NCBI GenBank assembly: GCA_037043235.1 | Contig: JAWRVZ010000089.1 | Coordinates: forward strand, 2,073,501-2,137,500 | Origin: Rhodeus uyekii | Taxonomy: Eukaryota; Chordata; Actinopteri; Cypriniformes; Acheilognathidae | DNA: 64,000 nucleotides | Direction of reading: 5' to 3' | Part shown: positions 35,481 to 49,000 of the stretch, piece after piece | Layout of the letters: each line of letters begins with the position of its first letter | Position numbering within the stretch: position 1 is the first letter of the stretch | The notes under the pieces: generated by a model | Databases searched by the model: none | Seen by the model: the letters and a program-made list of their open reading frames with translations, nothing else | What the model was told of the DNA's origin: nothing | Translations under genes and position numbers: made by a program

Positions 35481-38400
35481 TTGCATATTGGAATTGTGAT
35501 TGGACGGGTTTTCTTTCAAATGTCCAAACATTTTGACAATTGCTTGGTTTCTATTTATGTGGCCCTTCTATTTGATTGGCTGTTATGATGTCACATTATG
35601 CACCGTTTTCATTTTCTATCAACAAAATTATGCACCATTTTCGTTTTCTGTGAACAATGTTGCTGTAACCTAACCACTTTGTGCCTGTTACTCTTAACAG
35701 CGACTTTATGTGAAACAACAATATTTAACTGACACAGAAAACCTAAACTTACATAATAGTATGTCCTTATGCATCATTGCAAGAACTGATGTTTTTTTCT
35801 GGAAATGCAAATGTAGTTTTGATTTGATTTAATTATAGGTCACTGCTTGCTCTAATGGAAGAATTACGTTTTTAAACATAGAGCCGTTACAGATTTTATG
35901 CGTTACAAATACCAGTTGTTTTCTTCCACCAAAAGTCAGTGGGTCTGAATAAATACTCTGCTCTTAAGCCACATTACACACATGTTCATCTTTCAGAATG
36001 CACCTGGTCTGTCTCTGAGTCACTTGATCAAAGGAAATGGAGGATATTTGATAGTGACATAACCTAGATTAAAAAACAAGCAATGTTACACATGATCTAA
36101 TGTCAGCTTAAAACGTAAAAGAATGGCTTGCTTTCAGAACGGCTTGGCTTTTGGTTGCACCCAACAGAAGGTGGGGGACAATGGCATTTATTTATTTATT
36201 TATTCAAATGAAATTAACTGCGAGATTTGGAGCATTCAGCATGTTTTGATGACTAGAGCTCTGGTTCCCATTACGGCTCCAAGCCTCATTCTGTTAAAGT
36301 AAGATGAATCTGCCAGCGCAGCTTAACAGCAAGAAAACTTTGCAGTTCAGCCAAAATAAGTCTGCCGTGGTGACAGACTGTCATTCTGACCTTGTTCCTA
36401 TGCGCGCTCGCTTTCAGGATTATAAGGCACTTCCTGTTTCTATTCCTCTGTTCTTTCAGGTGAATATGTGGTAATGACGGTCTACTTCCACTTGAAACGG
36501 AAAATGGGCTACTTCATGATTCAGACGTACATCCCCTGCATCATGACTGTAATCCTTTCCCAAGTGTCTTTCTGGATAAATAAGGAATCCGTTCCCGCCA
36601 GAACTGTCTTTGGTATGTGTTACTCTCAAATCTTCTGCACTGTTTCCACCCTTTGAGCCGCAAACTCTGTTTTCATGCAAATACCCTTTCCTCCCTCCCT
36701 ACATTTCTCATGTTTTATACTTCTCATCCTTTTTATCATTTTGTTTTATTCTGCTGTGCGTAATGCTGGGTTAATTTTGTTTTTAACCTCAGGTAACGGC
36801 CACTTTTGAAAGTGGGTTAGCATCACTTTCTACCCAGACTGCATTGCTGAGGATATACAGTGTAAAGCTGTGTGTGCTAGAAATGCAGAATTGCATTTGT
36901 CAAAAATGACCACATATTATCAGCATATTATGTGACACTGAAGACTGGCGTAAAGATGCTGAAAATTCAGCTTCGATCACAAGAATAAAATACATTTCAA
37001 TAATATTATTGATAATAATATTTCACAGTATTACTGTTTTTCCTCTACTGTTTTTAGCATGTGCCAGAATAGATTTTCAAGCTTGAATCAACCTTATTTT
37101 TCACACATTACATCTTTTTTTCAGCGCCTCTCTTCCCAGTCTGTCAGTAACGCTCTGTTTAGTTCCTCTCTCTACTATGAAGCCCCTCTTTTCGAAAAGG
37201 GCATTGTGTTCTGATTGTTCGGCTGTTTGAGTGTGTTTGGGAAATGTCACACCCCTTACCATAACTGTGAGTTTCAACACAGTACTAGTTCAAATCATCC
37301 AGGCCTTTGCCCCTCTTTTTTTTCCCTCCTCCTTTTGGGCGTAAATTATTTTAATTGAAAATTGTGACTGGTTTGTTCCCAGAAAAAAAATTGAGACTGC
37401 AATTGAGGTGTTTCAGGGAGTTCAGAAACAGTGCGCACTGACATAAAAAATAGCTTCCTTTTGAGTGCCTTTGTGCTTCGTATCTTTGCAGACCTTTTTC
37501 ATGCTCAAACAGCAACATTACACAGTAAAAGTTGAAAATATTTTAAAAAGCATAATAGGTCCTCTTTAACAAATCTTTTGAATGGTCGTGTATGTACAGT
37601 GTGAAATCTCAAATCTTGACAACCAAGGATTAATTACTAACCCACAATAAGTGTGAAACAAAGTAACCTATCTTTCCATCTGAAGGGTGTTTTTGTGTGT
37701 GTGTGTGTGTGTGTGTGTAAAGTGTTAATTTGGTTTGGCATCAGTCTTGATCCATGTATTATGCTGTGATGGATCACAAACTACTGAATCATAACACGTG
37801 TCATGAAGTGTTTCTTAGAAGTAATTGGTGATACCCAGCACTATGAAAATGAGAGAAAATTAAGTTTTTGTGTGTGTTGCAGAATCAAGTGAACACAAAA
37901 TGTGAGAGAGTTACCTCATTTTCCCACATATAACCCGCAGACGCAGATAAGTTTCGGTGTGGGGCGTAAAAAATTGTCGACAGAACCCGCACCTTTATAT
38001 AACCCGCACCCATAGATTGGTGAACTTTTTTGTGTAAGTTCACATTTCGAATGTTGCGAACCTGTTCAGGCTCAGTACACAGTGCTTTTGCACGAAATTC
38101 ACACAATAAGAAAACAAACACAAGTCAGAATCAGAAGAAAAAGAAAAAGCATTCTCTCCCACTCTGCAGCAGCACGTCCCTTAAGAAGTGATTCTACAGG
38201 TGTTGATGCGCGGCTTATATGCAGGAAAATACAGTAACTGAAATTGGCACTGAAATTAATAAGCAGTAATTAGTGGTTTATTGAAGCAAAAGTTATAGTT
38301 AATTATTAGGTAATACTGAGAATTGGATCTAAAGTGTATCCTAAAAGTACTTTTCTGTAAGATGTTAAGATGTTGATTAATTAATGCATTAATTACTGAA

Positions 38401-40928
38401 AGCATCAATTGAACATTCTAGTACTCTGAAACTTCTCATTATAAATTATAAAGAATTAGCAAGTAAGACACTGCATTAAACACACAATTTGAGAAATAGT
38501 ATTTTCTTGTCAAACGCACTTTGTACAGTGTCTTTGTTTACTTCATTTACCATGCAAATGATCACCAGTTCAGCACTAGTATGTTATCCATCCAAATTTG
38601 CAGACTATTCTGTTGCCTACAATGAAAATAAAATGGTGCAATCTAAAAAAAGTGCAATATTATGTTGTATTTGTGTGAGAAACAGATTTGCCAATACACA
38701 CGAGAATGTCTTTGTTTGCATGCAGCCAAAAGCACTGACAAAAAGCAAAATATGTTATCGTGTATCGTTTCTCTTCTTCCCAGTAAACTCACCAGTTCAT
38801 TTTCATTGGCAGAAACCCGATCAGTCCTGAATGCCCTTATGTGCTGCCTCTGACCTTATCTGTCGGCCTCAAACACATACATCTACATACACATGCTCAT
38901 GCACGCACCTCCTGTTTCCTTCCACACTTCACCTGGGGCAATAAAGATGCTGAGAATAGCACGCTCTCATTCTCCACTGGAAAAGTGTAACAATGACCCA
39001 CCTTCAGATGGCTACTAACAGAGCGGTGTGCTTGGACTGGGGCCAGAGGAGCGGATTTTCATGTCCTAGATGGAAGTGTGCTTAGTGAAGGGGTTTCTGG
39101 GTAATGACAGGGTGGGTTTTTGATTGTCGGCGCATGTACAGAATGGACGCAGCAGGAGACCACAATGATCTGTTGTTTATCTGTTCTGGGATGCTTTCCA
39201 TATTTCGCTTTCTCTGCTCTAGTGTATTTTGGAAAGGCTTTCTATTGGCTCAGTTACTGATTTTTTTACTACCTTTGTCAGCTCAATGTAGTTTGAAATT
39301 ACTTTTGTGTTGTTTAATTAAAGGATTTGCCTTGGTTTTTGCCCACTTAGAGCATTTAAGCTGGGAAAATGTTGTGAAGTCTAAATGCAACCATTAGTTG
39401 TGAAGTCAAAACAGCACACTCAAATACACATACAGTTTATTAGGGTGATCGGATTTCTCATGGTGGAATATGGGATAGAATAGGCACCATGTGGATGGAT
39501 GGATGGATGGATAGATTTATTTAACATGTATACATTACCATCTTATGTTGTTTGATTAACATTAATGACACGGACAGGTTTTTTAGGCTGCTGTCACTTT
39601 AAGACCAAATGCTTGGATCTAATATACTGACACATTTCCAGTTTTCTGCAAGCTGTTTTCATTCACTTAAGCCACATGTATTTACCTGAGCCTGATTTAT
39701 GGGCATTTATTGACAACTGCATCTGTATTTGACCATTCAGGTGCAAAGAGAGCTGAATTCAGGATTGTGCACTTTTGGTGTGGTGTGTGTCATTCAGTGC
39801 CATTCCACATAGAGTTATTTTTTCACTACTTATTGCGCAAAATAACTTGATAAACCCTTTCTGAAGATCCTTGTTAAATCTACACACATGCTTCTTTTAC
39901 GCATCTGACTTAATCTCCTTTGTGCTCTCTAATATCCACCTTCACCAACTGCAAGCAATTTCTATAGCAAATCTCAACTGCTTGATTGCTTGAATCATCG
40001 TCAAAGACTGTAAACTATATTACATTTATACAGCTCTGCTAAAATACTATAGAGCGACTATAAGGCATGAAGATATTAAGACATTATGAGCATTACCATC
40101 GTAATTCACCGTGAAGCTGCTTTGAAACAGTGTATTGTGTAAAATGCTATACAAATGAATTTGACTTAAGTCGAACCTTGAAAACATTAGCATATGCATA
40201 TATGCTAATACAACATTTGCATATCCGTGCCATATACAGTTCTCAGCAACTTGCTTTGTTCGGATGAACAAGTGTCATGGAGGGCATCTACATTTAGTCT
40301 TAAAACTACAGTAAGAAGAGTATTCTTGAAGATTTTGTGCAACACTTTAAATGTAAACTATATCACTTTTGGCCCTCTAGCGATTAAAAAATAAAACTGC
40401 ATTAATTTAGGTTGTGGTTCGGCTCTGCACAGATAAACATTGTTCTTTCTCATAAGTAAAACAAGAGAGGGATTATCCTACTGCTCATAAAAAATTCACT
40501 TCAAGGCTAAAAAGATTTTAAGTTGATCCCAAGCTGACGTTACTGTAGATGTACCTGTTAGTAGACATAGTAGTTCCTTGAAAAGAAAGTCCAGCAAAGT
40601 GCTACAACAATTATTATAAAATGACCCTTCAGAATAGACAATGCTTTACAATTAACTCTTTTAAAGAGCAACATATAGCAGTTTATCAAATCCATAAAAT
40701 AATTCAAGTGTTGAGCAGTAAAATCTCGCTTTTAGATTTCAAATCCTTCAGGTTTCGCATAATCTTCAAGCCATGCCAATGTTGATTCTTGTTTTATTAC
40801 GGGGTCTGTTCGGTGTTTTTAATAAAAAGGGGTGATTCTCTGGAGGAAACACCGTAGTAACTAAACATAATGAGTCAAGGTTTGTTAATAAAAAAATAAT
40901 AATAATAAAAAAAAAAAATTAAAAAAAA

Positions 40929-40962
<34 letters not shown>

Positions 40963-43015
40963 TAACGTTTTGTTAGTTTGGCCCATTAATTCCAATATTA
41001 TAAGAAGGGGGACAAATGAATATGTCCTCTTTAAAATGGATAGTTCCCCTTCAAATTATGTAAACATTGTAATTATTTGCTTTATGCCCTTCATGTACCT
41101 TCTTCTGTGGAAAACAAAACAAATGTAATGAAAATGTAAAACAATGAAAAAAAAAATACCATAAAAGTAGTTATTATGGTAGCTTTTTGTGTGGAAAAGA
41201 TTGAAATTTAAATTATGGATTGAATATCTTGCGTTTTTGTATATTTATATTGTATATTTGTATGATTCAATGTGTTCCTTGAATGTAATATATAAGTCGC
41301 TTTGGATAAAAGGCTTTAATTTTGGGTTGAGAAAATTCTGGGTCTTAGCACTAGATTATGATAATCATTTTATATTCAACTTACTATCATTAATTTGATA
41401 CAAAGGACAGAGATGCATGTGCATTAGTTTCTGACCTCATAGTTTAAGCAGAATGGTATCTTCAAAGTCCCTTTAAGACCAGTCATTCAACTTAGCGGCC
41501 ATCTTTGAAACTTTGACTCTCGTGGAATGCAAGTGCTTCAATCTCTTTGAATGGGAAAACATCAAATTCTCCAAAACTGTTACCATTAATTTTTCAGGTT
41601 CGACCAAGGTACTGCACATGTGTAGTTCTAAGCGTCTCAAAACACTGACTCTTTCTATATCAGTCTGAGCTTCTAACAGTAGCTGCAGTGACGTCGTGAT
41701 GACTTTGTCAATCAATGGTTGGCTCTTTTCTTTAGAAGGCAGGACTTATTCCACCATATTCTCCCATGAACAGTAATAGGAATGCACCATCTTTCTAAAT
41801 CTATAGTCTGTTATGTTCTCTTGGTCTGGAGCTTGACATGAGGTTTACATACGGTAACGTGAAAATAAACGAGGCAGTCTGAAATCTGAATCGATGGGTC
41901 TCAAGTAGAGCATGCTGCAGTTCCATTGTTCACCACAGATTTATACAGGGGCGCTGTAGAGCAGGCACAGGCACTGTCCTGATGCATGCCAGCTGAAGCC
42001 ATATGCTACATTTTAATATATCCTGCTCCATTTATGACTTAAAATAGTCTAGAAAATCCAGAAATATTGCTGAACACACTTACAATGTGTTACTGATTCA
42101 GTTCAAATAGTGGTCTATGTTTTAAATGAATATGTTTGCCCTCACAATCGAGCCGCGGCTACCCGTTTGTTTGTTCTGTTATCCGTGTTTGCTCGTATTG
42201 GTGCGAGCTCCCTCATCCTTCTCAGCCAGTAGTAGAAGAGCACTAAAGCAAAGCTCTCACAGTACTGTGGATTCAGAAGTGGAACAGAAGCAAAAACACA
42301 TCCAGCACCTCTGGCTAAATGTAGCCTGTGATGTACCTATTGATCGTTCCAGATCGGTCTGCACGTGGGCGTTTGTGAGTGCGCTGTGATCGTGTGAAGT
42401 TTTCCAGAGAGTGTGGATTATTCTCCAGAGCTGTAAGCTCATCATATAGGCAGTTTTCACACTGGGTTCAATTTGGTTTGAACCAGAGTTCGATGCAAAT
42501 CCCTCGGCCTGCCCCCGCAGATCCGAGTGCCACCGTGAGCACTGGCAGCACCTGTTTACCACTGTAGCTAAGTAACTCAGGTGAAGATGTTAACTTCACT
42601 GTTTTATTCATGGCCTTGTCCTTTTGCTGTAAAATTAACATGTGCAGTGCTTGTGTTAGTCTACCGCAGGTATGTGGGGAGACAATCAAAGAACGCTGCT
42701 CAGCGAAAGCAATTTCAGAGAGGTTTGCTGCTGTTAGGGTGCGTTTATAGAGATCATGCCTGTCAACTTATCTTGTTTTAAAGATATGTGTTGATCAAAT
42801 GTAAAATAACATGTTTGTTTTTTTGTTTTGTTTTTAAAAAATAAATTTAGGACCATTAGGTTTTCGTTTTTTTATTTGTCACTTTCCTTACAAATGTATA
42901 CATATAAAAAAATTCTATAATACTTTTAATATCTAATTATAAATATATATGTTATTGAAACTTTAAAATAATTAAATTATGCTTATTGTAATATTTAACA
43001 TGTTATAATGTTAAA

Positions 43016-43072
<57 letters not shown>

Positions 43073-46000
43073 TATAATAATTATAATGTTAAAATGTTAT
43101 ATAAGACAATGAATAAGATCATATATTACAATGCAAATAATGTTGTTCATATATATATAAAATATTTAAATAAATCATGAAATAATATTATTTTAGGGAT
43201 TTTGTTTTTCAAATTTTTGTTTTTAATCAAATGATTAAACTTTTTTATTTGACTTTTTTACTTATTTTAAAGTTAACTTTAATTCTTATGTGACTTTCAT
43301 TACTGGTAGAGTAGCATCATATTTTACTGTATTAGTATATTTCTTCTTCATCTTATTATTATTATTATTATCATCATCATTTAGGTATTTAACTATTTAG
43401 TATTTATTAGTATTAAAAATACTGTAATATTGTTTTGATTATCCCCACAATAGCAGTAAAAGAGATATTAAATCATATACCATTTATTTACATAGTACAG
43501 TAAAGAGAACTAGATTTTATTTCATTTATTATTATTATAACTGTTTTTATTTGTGATTGAGTTGAAATATGCCCCAGACATGTTCTTGACAGGCTTCGTT
43601 TCAAGCGGACTCGAGTGGTTCAGAAAACAGCTGTCACGCCAACCAACAAACAACAGATTATTAGTGTGAAAGTGCCTTTTCATGTCCGTGTTTATTCCTA
43701 CCGTCTGCAGGCTCTTGCAAACTCAAGAATACACAGAAAACATGTAGGAGAGTGTGTTAGTCTTGTGTGCGGGGTTGGCTTCATGTGCAAGAAGCTTGTG
43801 TGTGTTTTCTTCTGTTTTATTAGCGTGTGCGTGTGGGTGTATGTGTGAGTCGAGAGAGAATCTGTGTTTGTGTGGGAGGAGAAGGGATACTGGCTGCCTC
43901 CGTGATTGTGTGTATTTGTGAGTTGGTGTATATGTGTGACTCACGTCTGGCATGCTCACTGCTCTGTGGCAGAAGCACTTCCAACTCAAGACATTCAGGT
44001 TAAGAGTGAATTCCTGACTCCCCCTGGTGGTTCAAAGTGTTACTACTCTAAAAATACCTCTTTTGGATCTGACCTTTAACTTAACCCCATAAACCCGAAG
44101 ATTGACCAAAACATTCATGTTTGGAGAAATTCCGCATTGTGAGAGAAAAAAGTAAATCCAAATAATTAAATGTAACTAGTTAAGATAGACTCAGCATGAA
44201 GGAGGAGAAAACACTTCCCATTGTTGTGTCTACATCCAGATGCGTCTATTAGCCTAATGTTATGGACTTTTGTGGTAAACTAATGGGCCACTAATAGTTT
44301 TGCTCATCAAATGCCTTGATTTTAAACTCTCAGCAAATTACATTGTTCCAGGGTGGTCAGTTTAATGCAGTCCTGAGGGATAGACAGGAAAGAGAAGAGA
44401 ATAAAGGAATTATAATCACTAATGGGTTATTGCAATGATAATCAAACAGTTTGTGTATATTTATGATTTGCTTTCACAGATGAAGCATTTGTACCTGTTT
44501 TGAAGCAATACACATTCTGCAAGAGATTATGTCAGCAGAAATGACCCATTAAGAGGAATATGTTCATACTCAACTCATTACAGACTTAATTATCATTACT
44601 TAATTGTTGCAAACATAATAACATTCGATAAATTGCTTCATTGCACAGAATTGCATGCATAGATTACACATTAACCTTAAACACATTTTTTTTTTTACTT
44701 AATCCTTCCTGTAACTATAGTTATTGTCATTAACATTTTTGAAAATAACCTATTATGATCTTTTTCAGGCTTGTTTTGTTTGTAGAATCTACTAGAACAG
44801 GTTTTCATGCTTGATGTTCAAAAACATTATTTTTCACATAGTTTCGTCGTCTCTCTTCCCAGCCTGACAGTAATGCTCTATTTAGTTCCTGTTTCTATAA
44901 AGCCACTTCTTTTGAAAAGAACATTGTGCAACTGCTTCCAGCGTTTATGAAACGTCACGCCTCTTTACCATAACCGCGAGTTTCAACCATAGACTGCAAG
45001 AGAAGGTGGACAAGTCATCTTCCACTGTTTAAATTCATCCTTTGTAACTTGTGCAGACCTTCTGTGTGGTCAAACAGCAACATTACACACTGAAGAAAGT
45101 TGAAAATGTAAAAAAGCTTTCCTGTAGCTCAAAAAGTAGAGCATGGCGTTTGCAACACCTAGGTCATGGGTTCGATCCCCAGGGAAAGCAATAACTGATT
45201 AGAATGTCAATGTGTTTCTTGAATGCAATGCAAGTCGCTTTGGATAAAATGTACATGTAAAAAGGCATAATAGCACCTATTGTAATGTCCTGCTCTCTTT
45301 GTGTTTGTCGCAGGAATCACCACCGTACTCACAATGACGACCCTCAGCATCAGCGCCCGTCACTCTCTGCCCAAGGTCTCATACGCCACGGCCATGGATT
45401 GGTTCATCGCTGTGTGCTTTGCGTTTGTTTTCTCTGCTCTCATTGAGTTTGCCGCTGTGAACTATTTCACCAACGCACAGGCGGAGAGAGCCAAGAGAAA
45501 ACAGGCCGCTGCCGCTGCAGCCAGTGCCAAGAGCGCCACGCCGTCAGGCAAAGCGAAAGACACAGAGGAGGTTCTACAGGTGAGATGGTGTTACATGCAT
45601 TACAGAGACTACATCTACATTATAAAACACACAGTTCTGCCTTTAAAATTTGATGGAATGAGCCTGAAACGGAGTAAAATGGTTGTACATCAGTTCAATT
45701 ATTAATGCACCATGCTGCCTTCAGCTCCTCCTGAGAGGTTCCTGCTTTCAAGCTCGAAAAAGATCATTATGATCTGATGTGCGTTCAAGAGAGTTTCAAT
45801 GGAGGAAAAAGTGGACGCATTGGCAACTTTTTAATTAGCAACAAAAGCAAGATGGTTTTTGCTACCTGTATTTTATCAAGTTTAATGGGTTTTTTTTTAA
45901 TCAGCAGCACACAAAATGCATGGAAACTAAATTAACTGTATATGTAAAATAAGATATTTACGGTGGCCCTAAGGGGACATGATGGTGGAATGTGTAGCGT

Positions 46001-49000
46001 TGCCGCACAAAAAACATTTGTGGGTCTCTGCCAATGAACAGTGTTTCTCAGAGTAAATAGAGCTTGTGTTTTGGTTGTTATTATTTATTTATTTTTTCTT
46101 CCAGTGATTCTCATTAGATTTTCAATACTTGTTTGCAGTAAAAAGATATATAATTTGCTATTTCTGTAAAATGTGTTTTAATTTTAAACCCCAAATTCAA
46201 AGCACTATAACAAATATTACCATGGTGAATATCACAATATTACACATTGCTAATTATAAAAATCTGTGGAAATGTGTAAGGTAAAAAAAATGTAATGCAG
46301 CAAATGTTAATAGTCTTTAAATATACCTAATTTGTCTTCTTAATCACATTTTCTTTTGATTTTAGGCTAAATGAGATTCAGCCAAAAAAAGGCAATTGGT
46401 TTCATCTTATAACACAATACGATAAAATAAATTATTTGTATAAAGGAGTGAAATGTATGCATAAAAGTAAAGCAGCTAAAGAAGGAGTAACACCAAGTTA
46501 AGTCATTTGTTTTTGTATTGTTGTGAGCATCGTGGGAGTTTTGTAGCGGAAACGTCACAAAACGGATGCTGGATTAATTACAGCTGATAGAGCAGCACAT
46601 TGCGAGTGTGCATGTGCGCTGTGGATTTGGTCTTTTGCTGGGATAATGTGCGTAAGCTGAGATGGTGGATTAGAAGTGGCACATTCTGACAGCTGTGAGA
46701 CTTAGTGAGAGTAGGTCTGTCTGTTGACGTGATGTATTACGGCCCTGTTTTTTGGTCGTTTATTTCTACAGGCTGTTGAAGATGTTAATGTCCCTTATCT
46801 AATGGTGGCTCTTTGTAAGCCTTTCAAATCACCAATATTTCTTTTCCTCATTTCCCCCCTCTCCATGTCTACTGCTCATCATAACACACATTTCTATTTG
46901 CCGTGTTGAAGGATGGGGATCTTTACAGTGAATGTGGAAAATCTCAGCAGATGCAGGTTAACAGAGCTCGTATGACTCAGTCGGCGAGCTCAACACAGCG
47001 GGAACTACTGTACGTTTGACTTCACACACGCTACAAATAATCCAGCCTGGGAATTCATTGGCATTTTGTCAGCACACTTACATTCCAAATGTTTAGCACT
47101 GCTTTATGATTTCACTAACTACTACTACTACTGGTCAAAAGTTTGGAATAATTAAGAAACTAATGCTTTTTTTGTTCACACTTTAGATTAGGGTCTAGTT
47201 CTCTCTATTAACCATGAGGTTTACCTCAATTAACTCATTGTTGCTTATTAATAAGTTAGTAAGGAAGTTGTTAAATTTAGGTATTGGATGAGATTATGGG
47301 ATGTAGAATATGGTAATGCAGAATAAGCCATTAATATGTGCCAATATCCTAGTAATATGCATGCATGCAAATAAAAAAAAAATGACTTGAACCCTAAATT
47401 AAAATGTCAATCTTCATTTATATGAAGAAGTTGTATTCTAATTAAAATGATCAAAAGCGATAGTAAAGACAATTTTATGATGGAACCAAAAAATATATAA
47501 TAAATTAAAATGAATGCTGTTCTTTTGAACATTTTATTCATCACAGAATCCTGAAAAAATGCATCACAGTTTTCATCAAAATATGAAACGGCACAAATTT
47601 CAACATTGATAATAATAATAGTTTGTTGAGCAGCAAGTCAACAAATCAGAATGATTTCTCAAGGATCATTTGACTCTGAAGACTGGGGTAATTATGCTGA
47701 AAATACAGCTTTGATCACAGGAATAAATTACAATAGAAAATGTTAATTATTTAAAAAAAGGTTGTCATTTTAAATTGTAATATTTCTCGACATTACCGCT
47801 TTTACTGTATTTTCTATCAAATAAATGGAGCCCGGTGAGCATAATTCTTTCAAATACATTAAAATATCCTAATTATTATATATTTTGCAAGTGGCTTTAG
47901 ATATGTTTTTGAAAATATGATAACTAGACAAATTACAGCATCTTATTGGGGTTTTGCATTTTCTAAGACAGTCCTTGCATTTAAATGTCACTCTCAGTGA
48001 GAGCAATCCCCACTTGTGTATTTATATGCTTGATTTGGTCCCATTAAGGGACATTAAGAGAAAAACCCAATACTGAGCAGTTTAAGTGTACGTGCTGACC
48101 ACAGAACGACCACGGATTAATGAGCTGCCTTCAATATATTTTTTCTATTCTGTAAAAGAAACAGAAAAACAGACAGACAGAGAGATGAGAGGGAGAAAAT
48201 ATGCAAATGATACAAATTAACAGAGACATGACGTGATCTCTGCATTATGGGTAGGATTCCAGCAATCCTTTTCAATGTCTGTGTCCGAGTACTGCATCTG
48301 CCGAGATTTGAAGCGTTCAAGCAGCAGACACTTAGCTATGCAATGGAGTGCTGTAGATGCCAGGAAAAGTTGTGGCTTGTGGTTAAATATAAGTGTTAGC
48401 AGCAGATGTAAAGCCTGTTCACACCAAAAACAATGATACATATACTGCACAGAAAAAAATACCGGTAAGGAAGAAAAAAAACAAAAAAAAAACACATTGA
48501 TTGAATCTCAAATTAAATATTTAATTTCAAAAACTTTATTTATATGCATTCTATAATTTGTTACAAACTACATTGTGACAACAGTCAATAGAAACCAAAA
48601 TGATGGCTGGATTCAAAATCATGGCAAAAATCTACATAAAAAACTGAAGTTACAAGCTGATCCAACTTGCATCACATCAACTCAAAATGCAAGTCAGTCG
48701 TCTGTGTGGCCTGCACCTGATGATATAATAGATGGTGTACTGTGGGATCTCCTCCAAGACTGGATCAGGGCATCAGTAGCTCCTGGACGTGGTGGCATCA
48801 GATGCTCCGATTCATAGACCCTGTCCTGCTCTCCTCATGTAATAGCCTGTCTCCTGGTATCTCTTCCATGCTCTTGTTGCTTTTCCATGTCAGGGTCCTG
48901 TCACTTCAATCTAGTTTACTCCTGGTTTTTAGAGCCCTGGCACTACTGTATTGTTATGTCTTTGTGTGAGCATGTGGCTTTTGCAGGGCGTGGTGTTTGG

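Larger units (their letters stand above)
34921..36459 (+). other. gabra4 intron 6 (1539 bases)
   Basis: GTACAA to CTTTCAG. It carries a near-complete copy of the dispersed MITE family described at 56068 (here 34989-35374), followed by a (CT)n(AT)n(T)n microsatellite (35424-35480). The rest shows nothing recognisable. Confidence 0.8.
36613..45313 (+). other. gabra4 intron 7 (8701 bases)
   Basis: GTATGT to GTCGCAG; the longest intron. Contents: a MITE fragment (36920-37075), two diverged copies of one repeat (37045-37560 and 44760-45115), a (TG)n tract (37694-37718), a MITE with matching ends (37910-38238), a LINE-tail-like segment (40055-40170), an octamer cluster (40186-40222), long AT microsatellites (40931-40955, 43021-43068) and a SINE just before exon 8 (45117-45254). 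The stretches between are AT-rich with no coding potential I trust. Confidence 0.75.
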
